Assembly: GCA_003024785.1 (NCBI GenBank)
Contig: PUQB01000306.1
Coordinates: 94,636 to 158,635, forward strand
DNA from: Selaginella tamariscina
Lineage: Eukaryota > Streptophyta > Lycopodiopsida > Selaginellales > Selaginellaceae
DNA length: 64,000 bases
Direction of reading: 5' to 3'
A model generated the notes under the pieces. It had not been told where the DNA came from. It did no database searches and worked only from the letters and a program-made list of their open reading frames with translations. Position 1 is the stretch's first letter. Each line of letters begins with the position of its first letter. A program made the position numbers and the translations under genes. Below are positions 31,800-42,900 of this stretch, piece by piece.

Positions 31800-33402
31800 T
31801 TAGCATTTGTAATGTATTAAAGAAGACATGCATTCTAAAAGGAGGCGTATGCTTGGGTTGGCAATCTTGGCTGGCGACCAAATAACATTATCCAGTTCAA
31901 TATCTTGATGAACTAGTCCCGCCCCATGCAACGCTACCAATGTAGAAGGGATGAGGTTGAGAGGAGTCGCTCTGAGGAGACTTAATCCAAACGTCTCTTC
32001 CATATCCAGCTTGGTAGCTCCATGGGGCATCACCCAGTTAAAGCAGTGCAGCAAGCTCCCGAGGATGAAACAGGCTGGTGGTCATGCCAAACAAGATGCC
32101 GGGGCACACACGCCTCCCCGAACCAAACGGTAGCATATGGAAGTGCTCACCTCGGATATCCACCGGGTTGTTCGAGGAACCTGTCAGGATTAAACTTGAG
32201 TGGATCCTTCCAATACATGCCATTCCTGTGAATGGAATATACGTTGACAATCAGGGGTACTGTTATACCGCCCAGGTTGCACTCCTCCATTGATTCGTGT
32301 GGCAACAATAGCGGACCTGGTGGATGGTGACGGAGCGGTTCCTTGACAACAGCCTCTAGATACTTGAGCTTTGGAAGGTCGTTCTCACTCAAGAGACGCT
32401 CTTTTCCAACCACGTCGTCTAGCTCCTTGACAGCTCTCTTTAGCAACTCTGGATTGTTCATGATCACCACTGCAGATGTGTCCGTCCCAGCAGATATGAT
32501 ATTCTATCATTAAGGCATGAGGGATCGGTACTCTCTCTCTCTCTCTCACACACACACCACACACACACACACGATACCAGTGTTAATGCTTTGATTGTGG
32601 TGTCAATGGCATCTGCAGAGATCATAACATCCATGAAGTCTTTGTCGTGGGCACGAGAAGAGTTGAGACGGTGCTCCCTCTGCAGAAACTTGTCGAGCTT
32701 GTCCATGACAGACTTCATCTTTGGAAGCGCTGGATCCAACCATTTCAACCACGGTATGAAATCTCCGAGGTGTACTCTGCTGGAAAGTGTGAAAGCCTCT
32801 GTAATAGTGTCATTAAACTCCATAGCTCGCAGCTTCTCCTCGTCCTCAGCAGCACCACCAAAGCTCTTGTTAAACACCACCTTAAGCATAATGTTAAAGG
32901 TAACATCCTTCACCTGCTGACAACAAAGTACATGTTTTCTTGATTGAGGTAAAGCAAGAATCGTTTACCTTGTGAGTGAGGTTCACCATTGTGTTCTGTT
33001 TAACAAGCTCCTTGAGCAGCACAGAGAGCTCAGATCTTCTCACGTCCTGGAACATGCCGACTCTTTTAGCTGTGAGAAGCTCTAACGTGCAAAGGCGCCG
33101 GACGCTGCGCCAGTGATCGCCATAAAGGTCCGATCCATCGTAGCCGAAGTACTTTGCAGGGGTTATAGAGGGCCTCGACGCAAATACATGGTCGTGTTCT
33201 TGAGAACCTCTCAACGAGTGTATTCGTAGAGCCCAGCTTGAGCAGCACGAAATCGCCATGTTTCTTGGCCAGTTCCTGTAAAGATTTGTGCGGAAGCTTG
33301 CCTACCAAGTGTAAGTGGCCTACTATGGGGATGATTGCGCTTCTTTAGTAGATTCAACAAGAGGATGAAAACTAATATGCTTAAGGCTACTAGTGCTATC
33401 AT
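31800..33402 (-). CDS. Cytochrome P450 (A-type, microsomal), with frame breaks and lost segments
   Basis: Membrane-anchored haem monooxygenase; the clan looks A-type (plant secondary metabolism) but the substrate is unknown. Exons: 33402-32969, 32913-32578 and 32503 to the stop near 31800; the introns are about 55 and 74 bp, the second containing (TG)n(GA)n. The start gives the anchor [20 protein letters not shown]. Then come [40 protein letters not shown] and [14 protein letters not shown] (C-helix). The I-helix is AGTDTSA, the K-helix [18 protein letters not shown] keeps ExxR, and the haem loop is [11 protein letters not shown]. Relative to the family it lacks the PPGP hinge (near 33345), residues after GSTNTLV (near 33219) and the segment after AGTDTSA. 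Single-base shifts lie near 33205 and 32150-32060. The C-terminus after RATPLNLIP runs on for about 45 codons that look unlike a P450, so the true stop may be earlier. Confidence 0.82.
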
Positions 33403-34180
33403 CGCTTGCTCCGTTGTTTATGAAGGGTAAGTGTGTGTCTATATATTGCCAATGGGGTGATCCGACCCATATCTTTTTTGTGCTGTCCCTGACCCAACCC
33501 AGCCCAGTACTTACAAATCCTGGTCTTGACCTGGCCTGGCCCATTTATTGCGAGCCCGGCCCTGGCCTAACCCGCTTCATTAAATCTAAATCGACACCCC
33601 ACATGGCCAGTGTTTTTCTCTAATAATCCAGTCCATTTAATGTTTTTCCGACCATCTACACAGTAGAAACTTATATTTTGATGTATTTTAAAATATAAAA
33701 CAGTAAAAAAAGTAAATTGCACTTTAGACTTGGGGCAGGTTAAATAAGTGGGTCACCCGGCCGGGCCGGTCGCACACTAAGTAAAGCCTCTGTTTATTTC
33801 TCCACCTGAACTTAGCTCCTACGTGGCACAAACGGTGCTTCCACTCCACTGTCAGCTTATCCATATGATGTATCGTGTTCCATGCCTCCCACATTACACG
33901 TGGCTTTTTGAAGTTAAAGATTTTCAATACTACATGTGGAACTAATGGAATAAACATTATCTGATTTGGGGCAATAGGAAAATGGCGGATGAGGATACGG
34001 CCAACGATGGAGGAGTACATTTTTACTATAGTTATTCTTTATTTAATTTTTGATTTATTTTAATAAATACATGATTAAAATCAGTGAAAAGCTTTGAATA
34101 AGAAGAGATTATTGTTGAAAAGTTAAATGGACTTACTCAAACTCATATAAATCCCCAAGTGCATATGTTCTTTGAAGTGA
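33403..34180. other. Intergenic DNA, no confident gene
   Basis: Includes a GC-rich patch at about 33470-33600 of repeated GGCC/CCCAGCCC-like sequence, and a GGCCGGGCCGG patch at about 33759-33769. These resemble transposon termini but could not be paired confidently. No coding gene was recognised. Confidence 0.35.
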
Positions 34181-35478
34181 TGCTTAAAAGTTTGTGAATG
34201 GTGAGGCTAAAAAGCATTAAATAAAGTTTCTCAGTGTATTTTGAAAGCAAATGTCAACGAACTTAAACAACTTAAACGGACAAGCTTCCTTAATAGTGTT
34301 TTATACTATTGTTTTTATGGACCGGTTGATCATCATAAACATGATCAAGTCAAGTTGAATAGCAAAGGAAGAAGGAAAGGCTTAATGAAAAGGGGGTGTT
34401 TGTGCAAGTTTACCTTAAAGCAACTATACTTATGGCCTAGTTATGCAGAGATTATATATCATCATAGGCATCACATTGATGAGGAAGGTTGCCATGCCAT
34501 GGTGCTAATGACCTTCATCAGAAATACCAAGGCTGCATTTCCTCTCACGTTTTCTATTGACTTTCACGAGTGGATTTTCACATGCTATATATGAGACACA
34601 ATAAATATGGAATGAGCATATGGAAAAGGTTGCTGAGAAGGCAAAAGAGGTAAGAATGTTAGTTTTTTCTTTTCCTTCCTTATTAAAAAATTAATTGGTT
34701 TTCAATAACAGGGGCATGCTCTTATAGATGACTTTCTACAAAAGAAAACATATTAAACATAAATGCAAGGTTTGCAGCAGAAGTTTATGAAAAGGATTTG
34801 TTGATGTACAGCAAATGCCTTTGGGTTTTTGAGAACCTGAGTCTGTATTCTTTTATCAAGAACGATCAACTGATGAGATCACTCCATTCATTTTGGGGAT
34901 TCAAACACCATGGCAACGAAGAAAAATGATAGAGTGTGGTCATCATAGTTTGTGGCTTGTGATGCCACATTTGGCACCAACAACTTTGGGGTATGTATTT
35001 TTACTTCTTTATATTTTTAAATAACTTAATTATTGATTTTATTTCAGTATCCATTGTACACGCTTATAGCATTTGACAGGCATCCCTATTGCATGGATCA
35101 TTACATCAAGTGAGAAAATGCTTGATGCAAAACTATGGATGATATCTCTCCGAAATAAGCTTTTAGAAGTACAGAAGGATTAGTCCTCATGCTTTCATTG
35201 ATGATGCTTTAGCTGAGATTAATGCAATTCAGTAAGTTTTTAAATTTATACAACAATTTTAAATAATTATTTTATTATTTACAGAGAAGTAATTCTTTTA
35301 TTCTTTACATAGAAGTCTTTAAGGTCAAAGTCATATTATGCATTTGGCACGTCGTAGATGCTGGTTAAAATCTGATAAAAAAGTTAAGTCATGGGAGACA
35401 CGGATAACAATTTTTAAAACACTTGGCAATATTATGTATTGCCAATACACTGGACATCAGGGATTGCAGACTCACATT
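34180..35478 (+). pseudogene. SWIM/MULE-transposase-type gene, decayed 5' part (interrupted by a solo LTR)
   Basis: Degenerate copy of the plant zinc-ion-binding family with a MULE transposase core and a SWIM finger, related to FAR1/MULE proteins. Recognisable pieces in order: a basic region with KRGCLCKFTLKQLYLWPSYAE and IIYHHRHHIDEEGCHAM (about 34380-34500), FILGIQTPW (about 34890), GIPIAWIIT (about 35081-35105), WMISLRNKL (about 35134-35160) and ILCIWHVVDAG (about 35333-35365). Many stops and frame changes mark it as dead. It breaks at ACATT (35474-35478), where the solo LTR begins, and resumes after the LTR. Confidence 0.65.
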
Positions 35479-36023
35479 TGTCAAGCCACGATCCAGGAAC
35501 TAGGAAAAGAGCAGGATTCCAAGAACAAGGGGGCTTGACTCAGGAACATGACAGGGAGCAGGATAGGAACTAGGAACTCAGGAGCAAGACTGGAACCGGA
35601 TAGGATCCGGGAGAGACAGGAACAGGATAGGATCCGGAGCCAGACAGGAAGGCGTAGGACAGGATCCAGGAACAAGACAGGAACAGGATAGGATTCAGAG
35701 CGAGACAAGAGCAGGAGGCAAAGGAGCAAGACAAGACAAGACAAGAACAAGAATGATCGTAGAAACTGGTGTTGATAGTAACTATTGTACAACAATTAGG
35801 TCGGAGCTTTTATGCTCACAACTCCAAGCTAATCTAGTCATGAGTCTAATCTAGTCATGAGCTAAGAATAGTGTCCTTATCCTCTAGGCATATCTGTAGC
35901 ATATCCTATAGGCATATCCTATAGGAATATCCTATAGGTATATCCTATAGGAATATCCTGCAGGCATATCCTGTAACCTGTATCATGTATCCGAAATCCT
36001 GTATCCTGTATCGGGTTGTGACA
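35479..36023 (-). repeat. Solo LTR of the array chromovirus, with 5-bp target duplication
   Basis: Starts TGTCAAGCCACGATCC and ends GGGTTGTGACA on the plus strand, so on the element's own strand it begins TGTCACAACCCG and ends CTTGACA. ACATT is present immediately before (35474-35478) and after (36024-36028), a clean 5-bp target-site duplication. Inside are a GA-rich half built of AGGACAGGATAGGATC-like words and a tandem series of about 13-bp TATCCTRTAGGCA-like words (about 35884-35985). It interrupts the SWIM/MULE pseudogene. Confidence 0.88.
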
Positions 36024-36460
36024 ACATTCAAAAGCTGGTCCTTGACTTTGAGAAAACTTTTCAAGCAGAAAAGAGTTTATAGAATATTTCAAAAGACAAT
36101 GGTCTGGACTTCTTTTGACTCTTTATATGAATTTATTATTATATTTTAATAGAGTTATGGGTTGTAGCTGCACGTAACTTTCTCCATGCAAATCAAGAAA
36201 CAGCTTCATCCATTAAAAATATGAAAAGATCATTATCAAGAGAGAAGGTCTTTGGTTGTAACCGGAGAGTGGATTGGCTTATTCATCACCTGACAACTAA
36301 AGTCCATACAAAATATTGGTATGTGGATCGTTGCAAATGTTTTGGTTAAATTAGAAGGATGAGCAGCTGATAAAGAACTCACTTTCTCAAGTTTCATGAA
36401 AATTCAAGTGCAAAAGGCCTAGTTCAATTCTTGGAATGCCCTTGATATAATATTCATATA
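36024..36460 (+). pseudogene. SWIM/MULE pseudogene, 3' part (unit 1)
   Basis: Continues the reading of 34180-35478 after the solo LTR. FLHANQETASSIKNMKRSLS (about 36181-36240) and RRVDWLIHHLTTKVHTKYWY (about 36263-36322) match the region before the SWIM finger of the family. Stops are frequent. Near-identical copies occur at 45485 and 54984. Confidence 0.65.
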
Positions 36461-36538
36461 TTTTATACAGAAGTATGAATCTGGCTGCCACACAATAAAA
36501 TGAATGCAATTATTATGCATTTATGTGTAGAGATAGAG

Positions 36539-36540
<2 letters not shown>

Positions 36541-36579
<39 letters not shown>
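36541..36579. repeat. (TA)n microsatellite
   Basis: About 19 TA units. The corresponding tracts in the other units (about 46003-46030 and 55501-55537) differ in length and are interrupted. Confidence 0.95.
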
Positions 36580-36581
<2 letters not shown>

Positions 36582-36853
36582 ATTTATTTATATATTTTAT
36601 CTGTGTGTGTATAATATATAGGGAAAAATACATTAAATCTATCTTATTTACATATATATGAAATTTTAAATTTAAGTATATACAAAAGTTTTAAATATAC
36701 ATATAGATCCCTAAAACGTCATTGTACTTTATTTCTTTTAAAAATAATAATTAATTAAATATATTTAATTTAAAGCAAAATTATAAATTCAGACATTAAT
36801 ACATTATCATAAATATTATCAGATATTTGTAAATTATAAACTAGTTTAAACTA

Positions 36854-37355
36854 GGGAAAATTACATTTATACCCCTAAAATTTATCATATTCACATATAT
36901 ATTCCTAAAAGTTTTATATTTACATATATACCCCTTTAAAAGTTTTAAATTTACATATATACTCTTGAAAAACTTCAATCGTAATATTTTAATTTTTAAA
37001 ATAACAATATTAATTAAAAATATATTTTTAAATCATTATATATTACAATGAAATAATTAAAGTTTATTAAGTGTTAAATGTCAAAAAATTATCATAGTAA
37101 AAAATGGAATATTTTTTAAAAAATTATATTATATTGTGATATATATGTTTAATAGGTTGTATTTTGGACCTAAATATAATAAAATACAAATTAATTATAA
37201 ATGTTTATTGATTTCTTAAAAATGTTTTTTAATTTTTAATTTTGAAATTTATAAAGTTTTAAATTGAATTTTCAAGGGTATTTACATAAATATAAAACTT
37301 CTAGGGGTATATACGTAAATATAATAAATTTCAGCGGTATAAATGTAATTTTCCT
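36854..37355. mobile_element. Mutator-like MITE with 9-bp target duplication (unit 1)
   Basis: The ends are GGGAAAATTACATTTATACC and, in reverse complement, AGGAAAATTACATTTATACC. The inverted arms extend roughly 100 bp and include repeated TTACATATATACCCC-like words. TTTAAACTA flanks both sides (36845-36853 and 37356-37364), a 9-bp duplication typical of the Mutator superfamily. It is about 502 bp with no coding capacity. Related, more diverged arms at about 36621-36730 and 37440-37500 suggest that it sits inside an older relative. Confidence 0.75.
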
Positions 37356-37641
37356 TTTAAACTAATTATAATACTTATTGATTACTTTTAAAATATATTT
37401 TAATTTTTAATTTTAAAATGCATGAAGTTTAAAGTAAAGTTATATGTAAATTAGATGGATTTCAGGAGTATATACATAATTTTATGATGGTATATATGTG
37501 ATACGTACTATACGTTAATACAATACAATATACATTGGGAGTGTTGTTAAATTCCACGTGCATTCCGTATGAAATATTCCAAACACATTCTACTCCTAAA
37601 GACCATACATTATATATTTATATTTATATATAAGGAAACAC

Positions 37642-37690
<49 letters not shown>

Positions 37691-38668
37691 TGAGAGAGGG
37701 AGAGAGAGAGTGAGAGAGGGAGAGAGCATTTACGATATAAATTTTTAACGTGAGATAAAGCCTACACATGTATATGTATGTAATATACAGACATAGATGT
37801 GAATATTTAAGTTACACATACTGATATATATCTGTATATTGTGTAAGTTCACCTCCCTACAGAATATATTTTGTGTGTCTCTGCCTAGAAGAGGTCAACA
37901 ATGGGAACATATTAAGGTATATTATAATACTCCCTCTGAAATAATCTTATCTTCACTAAAAAGAAAAAAGAAAAAAAAATTCATAAGCTTAAAAGAAATC
38001 TTTGTCAATTGAAAAATCAATTTTCATAAATCTTTATATATTCAAAAGAATCTTCACGATATCTTCATCAATCTATAAAGAAATTTCCATTGGTACATAT
38101 GTTAATTCATGTCTTAGTATATTTAATTTGTAAAAATATTAACAATTATCAAAGAAATTAAAATGTATTATAGTTAAATTATGAACCTCTAATAACAATG
38201 TATGAATGTTAATATGCTCAAACTTAAACTAAACACACGGTTCTTCACGAGTTAAATAACACTATTGTTATCATATTAAAGAATAATCAGATTAATTTGA
38301 ATTTGTTAGAAACATTTAAATAATCGTTCTAACTAAACAAATTTGCATTTAACAAGGAGCTATGAGCAACGTTAAGTCTTCCAAGATAACCCTAAAAGTC
38401 TGATTCAGAAGCCCAATTAAGCAGAAGACTTAGAGTGCTACCCTAAGTCCCTTAGAATGACCATCCCTTGAAACCTAGAGGATAACCCGAGTAAACTTTA
38501 AAATCCTATCCCAGTAAACCTAAACAGGTTCATGCGGTTCATGCCTTAACCCCACAGAGGAGATATGTCTCACACATACCCCTATGAAGGCATTGCCACT
38601 TACCCCTTAAGGAATCACCTTCATCTGGGAGTATGACCCCTTTAGGGTGACAAGGGGTACCCTGAACC

Positions 38669-38694
38669 ATGACTAACCCTTAAGGGTTAGTCAT
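38669..38694. repeat. 26-bp perfect palindrome (unit 1)
   Basis: Half-site ATGACTAACCCTT followed directly by its reverse complement, with no spacer. It is conserved in units 2 (48155-48180) and 3 (57649-57674). Confidence 0.95.
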
Positions 38695-38782
38695 ACCCTA
38701 GACCTAGGGCTAGTACTTAATGAGGACATGAGTGTTCGCTGTAGGTGGACACGACTATTCTGCTAAGCAAACTCCCTAAGAC

Positions 38783-39168
38783 TGTCAAACCACGATCCAA
38801 GAACAAGGAAGCTTGACTCAGGAGCAGGACAAGAGCTAGGAACAAAACAAAAGCGGGATAAGAATTAGGAACAAGACAAGAGCAGAACAAGAACTAAAAA
38901 CAAGATAAGAAAAAGAAACAAGAATGATCGTAGAATGACTGGTGTTGATAGTAACTGATTATACAACAATTAGGTCGAAGCTTTTATGTTCACAACTCCA
39001 AGAGCTAATTTGGTCATGAGCCTAATCTAGTCACTAGCTAAAAATGGTGACCCTTATCCTATAGGTATATCATGTAAGCATATCCTGTAGGCATATCTTA
39101 CAGGCACATCCTGTAGGCATATCCTATAAGCATATCATGCAGGCATATCCTGTAGGTATATTCTGTAG
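38783..39168 (-). repeat. Older truncated LTR relative (unit 1)
   Basis: Begins TGTCAAACCACGATCCAAG and shares the layout of the array LTRs: a GA-rich half, then ACTGGTGTTGATAGTAACTG and ACAACAATTAGGTCG words, then the 13-bp TATCCTGTAGGCA series. It lacks the last about 60 bp (no GGGTTGTGACA end) and is clearly more diverged. It ends where the palindrome cluster begins. Confidence 0.75.
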
Positions 39169-39341
39169 ATTAATCCTGCCCATCCAGCATGTAAGGGGTG
39201 GCGGGGTTAATCCCACCCACCATGCATGAATGTGGTGGCGGAATTAATCCTGCCACCCTCTTCTTTATTTTAGAGAGTGGTGGGCGGGATTAATCCCGCC
39301 CATCAGGCAAAGCATGGGTGGCGGGATTAATCCCGCCACCC
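39169..39341. repeat. Cluster of GGCGGGATTAATCCCGCC-type palindromes abutting the LTR (unit 1)
   Basis: Two perfect palindromes lie at 39281-39302 (half TGGGCGGGATT) and 39316-39341 (half GGGTGGCGGGATT). Two imperfect relatives are at about 39190-39215 and 39232-39257, and a half-site at about 39168-39180. The last palindrome ends exactly at the base before the LTR start (39342). GC content is far above the spacer. Each half carries TCCCGCC, close to the E2F core. Confidence 0.9.
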
Positions 39342-39919
39342 TGTCAAGCCATGATCCAGGAACCAGGAAAAGAGCAGGATTCCAAGAATAAGGAGGCTTG
39401 ACTCAGGAACAGGACAAAGCAGGATAAGAACTAGGAACTCAGGAGCAGGACAAGAACTAGAAACTCAGGAGCAAGACAGGAACGGATAGGATTCGGGAGA
39501 CAGGAAGGCGCAGGATAGGATCAGGAGTAAGACAGGAACATGACAGGATCCAGGAGCGAGATAGGAACAGGACAGATCAAAGCAAGACAAGAGCAGAAGG
39601 CAAGAGCAAGACACGAACAAGACAAGAACAAGAATGATCGTAGAAAGACTGGTGTTGATAGTAACTGATTGTACAACAATTAGGTCGGAGCTTTTATGCT
39701 CACAACTCCAAGCTAATCTGGTCATGAGTCTAATCTAGTCATGAGCTAAGAATAGTGCCCTTATCCTCTAGGCATATCCTGTAGCATATCCTATAGGAAT
39801 ATCCTGTAGGTATATCCTGTAGGATATCCTGTAGATATATCCTATAACCCGTATCCTGTATCCAAATCCTATCCTGTATCCTGTATCCGGAATCCTGTAT
39901 CCTGTATCGGGTTGTGACA
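39342..39919 (-). repeat. 3' LTR of copy 1 (subtype A)
   Basis: TGTCAAGCCATGATCC start and GGGTTGTGACA end. Subtype marks: CCATGATCC, AATAAGGAGGCTTGAC and a longer GA-rich part than the solo LTR. Confidence 0.9.
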
Positions 39920-39936
39920 GCACCTCCTCCCTAAGG
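39920..39936 (-). promoter_or_regulatory. Polypurine tract of copy 1
   Basis: On the minus strand CCTTAGGGAGGAGGTG lies directly before the 3' LTR, the expected place for the plus-strand primer of reverse transcription. It overlaps the end of the pol reading frame. Equivalent tracts are at 49414-49429 and 58923-58938. Confidence 0.75.
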
Positions 39937-42900
39937 ACGAGTTCCACGAGTCTTAGGACCTGGTTTAGCAGGATAATGCCGATGGAAGGCAGCAACTTTG
40001 GAAGAAGCATGGAGTAAGTTGGATGCAGGTTCCCAAGTGCGATCGGTAGGCAAATAACCTTTCCAATCCACCAAGTATTGAAGTTGGCGCGATGAAGACG
40101 AGAATCAAGGATGGCTGCAACTTCGTACTCAGGTTCACCAGCAATGACCACAGGAGGGGGAGGAGAAGAAGCACGACCAGGAAGAGAAGAAGGATGATAC
40201 GGCTCCAACAAGGAGGTGTGAAACACAGGATGAAGTTTCACCGTGGATGGTAACTCGAGTCGGAAAGCTACAGGATTTACCTCCGCCACGATCCTGTAAG
40301 GGCCCAATCGTTGAAAATCCAACTTAGAAGAAGGCCTGTTGGTGCGAATGTGTCGACGAAGAAGCCACACGAGATCACCAATCTTGTATGCAGGTGCCGG
40401 CTGACGGTGAGCATCAGCATGATGCTTGTACCGTTCCTGTGCCTGCTGAAGATGAACCTGGAGATCATCCTGTACCTGACGAAGATGCTGGAGACGATCC
40501 TGTACTGCAGGAGCGGAAGAAGGAGAAGCAGGAGGAGCAAAGTCAAAACGTGGATGGTGGCCTGTAAGAGCAAAGAAAGGTGTCTGGCCTGTAGATGCGT
40601 GAATGGAGTTGTTGTAGGCAAACTCCGCCATTGGAAGAAGGTCCAACCAGTTGTCCTGTTGGTAACTGATGAAGCAACGAAGATACTTTCCAAGGTCTGA
40701 ATTGTGCGTTCTGACTGCCCATCAGTTTGCGGTGATATCCTGAAGAAAGATCCGCTTTAACCTGTAGACTCCGAAGAAGCTCTCGCCAAAACTTGGACAT
40801 GAATTGTGGACCTCGATCGAAAAATGCTCTCAGGAAGACCATGATGTCGGAACACTTCACGGATCACCAACTCAGCAGTTGTCTGACCTGTAGCTGTCTT
40901 GTTGCAGGGTAGGAAATGAGCCTGCTTGGTGAAACGGTCAACCACCACAAGAACTGCATCGAATCCACGAGAAGGAGGAAGATCTGTGAGGAAATCCATA
41001 GAAATGGATCTCCAAGGAGCAGAAGGAACAGGAAGAGGACGAAGAAGACCAGAGGGTGCATGATGAGGCATCTTCGACCTGTTACAAGTGTCACAACTCC
41101 GTACAAACCTTTCCACAAAACCTCGCAACCCAGGCCACCAATAGTTGCGAGTCACCAACTCACTGTCTTGGCCACACCAAAATGTCCTGTAGCCGGGGTA
41201 TCATGACAATCCTGTACCACACGAGTCCTGAAATACCAACAGGAACGTACAGGAGACCTTCCCGGTACAGGAGTCCATCCTGTATGGCGAACAACTTGTA
41301 GTCTGGAACGGGAACTGGAGGAAGAGGAACTTGCAATGTCAGGATGAATGTGTGAGAAACATTCTTTGCCAAGTCGTCTGTAGCCAACTGCGAACGGATG
41401 TCCTGTAGGAGTGTTGAATTTGCTGGAGCCTGATGAACCTGTAGTGCCGCAAGCCGGAATCGATCAGGACCCAACAACACTTGCTTTTGACAGTCATATG
41501 CAGGATCGCTGGGCCGGTGCAAGGTAAGAGCGCCTAGACAATGCGTCCGCCTTGCCATTCCGAAAACCGGGCCTGTAGACATGACGAAATCAAAACGTGA
41601 TAGGAACTCCGCCCACCTAGCCTGTCGCCGACTGAGAACTCGAGCCGTTTGAAAATACTCCAGGTTCTTGTGATCCGTAAGAACTTGTACAGGATGCGCA
41701 GCACCTTCCAGGAAATGCCGCCACTCCTCGAACGAATCCACAATGGCCTTGAGTTCCTTGTCATGAATCTCGTAATTGATCTCCGCCGAAAGGAACTTAC
41801 GAGAGTGAAAAGCTACAGGATGAAGCAACTTGTCTTCTCCAACTTGTGATAGGACGGATCCTACTGCAAAATCCGAGGCATCTGCTTCAACGAAGAAAGG
41901 ACGAGAAGGATCAGGATGTGCTAAAATCGGAGCTGTCGTGAAGGCGTCCTTGAGTGTTGTGAATGCATGTTCCGCCTTGTCGGACCAAGAGAAAACCTCT
42001 GTGCGCTTGGTGAGTTCCGTGAGTGGAAGTACACGCTTGGAGAAGTCCTGTATGAACCGCCTGTAGAAGTTTGCAAAGCCAAGGAAACATTGTACATCTC
42101 GTACAGACTTGGGCCTCTCCCACTCCACGATGGTCTTCACCTTGTGCATGTCCATGGAAACGCCAGCAGGAGAGACGATGTAGCCCAAGAACTCCACAGA
42201 ATCCCTATCGAAAAAACACTTCTCCAACTTCGCATACAGCCATGCTCGCGAAGCCGCTGTAGAACCAATCGTACATGCTTGTCATGTGCCGCCTGGTCCT
42301 TGGAGAAAATCAAAATGTCGTCGAGGTAGATCACCACAAACTGGTCCAAGAAGTCACGAAAGATGTCGTTCACCATGTGTTGGAACACGGCTGGGGCATT
42401 GGTAAGGCCGAAAGGCATCACCGTGTACTCGAAGTGTCCATACCTTGTACGAAAGGCAGTCTTCCACTCATCGCCTGGACGAATCCGTACAAGGTTGTAG
42501 GCCCCTCGTAAGTCGATCTTCGTGAACACCTTTGCTCCTCGCAGCCGATCGAGAAGTTCCGGGATCAATGGCAACGGGTACCGATTCCGAATGGTGACTT
42601 GATTCAAACCCCTGTAGTCCACAACCAAACGTAAACTCCCATCCTTCTTCTTGACAAAGAAATAGTGCTCCTGCAGGGGACTTTGAGTGACGAATGAAGC
42701 CGGATGCCAAGTTGTCCTCGATGTACTGACGAAGAACCTCCAACTCTGTGGGTGACAATGCATAAATCGGTCCGAACGGTGGAGTCTTTCCTTCCGCAAG
42801 ATCAATAGGACAGTCGTAGGACCTGTGAACAGGAAGAACTGCAGCCTTGTGCTTGTCAAAAACGTCCTTAAAGGAGTGATACTTGGATGGTAGGGAAGAA

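Larger units (their letters stand above)
36461..38668. other. AT-rich spacer of unit 1
   Basis: Non-coding spacer holding the (TA)n tract, the MITE, a (GT)n(GA)n tract at about 37641-37728, and from about 38360 a GC-richer stretch rich in CCCTAAG and CCTTAAGG words. No gene is seen. It is repeated nearly unchanged at 45930-48268 and 55420-57762. Confidence 0.6.

Noticed and set aside
35884-35985. Regular short repeats that could suggest a CRISPR array
   Set aside because: They are about 13-bp degenerate words inside a plant retrotransposon LTR, without unique spacers or any cas gene.
38440-38700. Interstitial telomere repeats (CCCTAAA-like words)
   Set aside because: The words are scattered and irregular, without the head-to-tail 7-bp register of plant telomeres.
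40311-40700. Plus-strand open frames within the gag-pol regions
   Set aside because: They mirror the minus-strand coding sequence, carry no recognisable domain and recur in each copy only because the element recurs.
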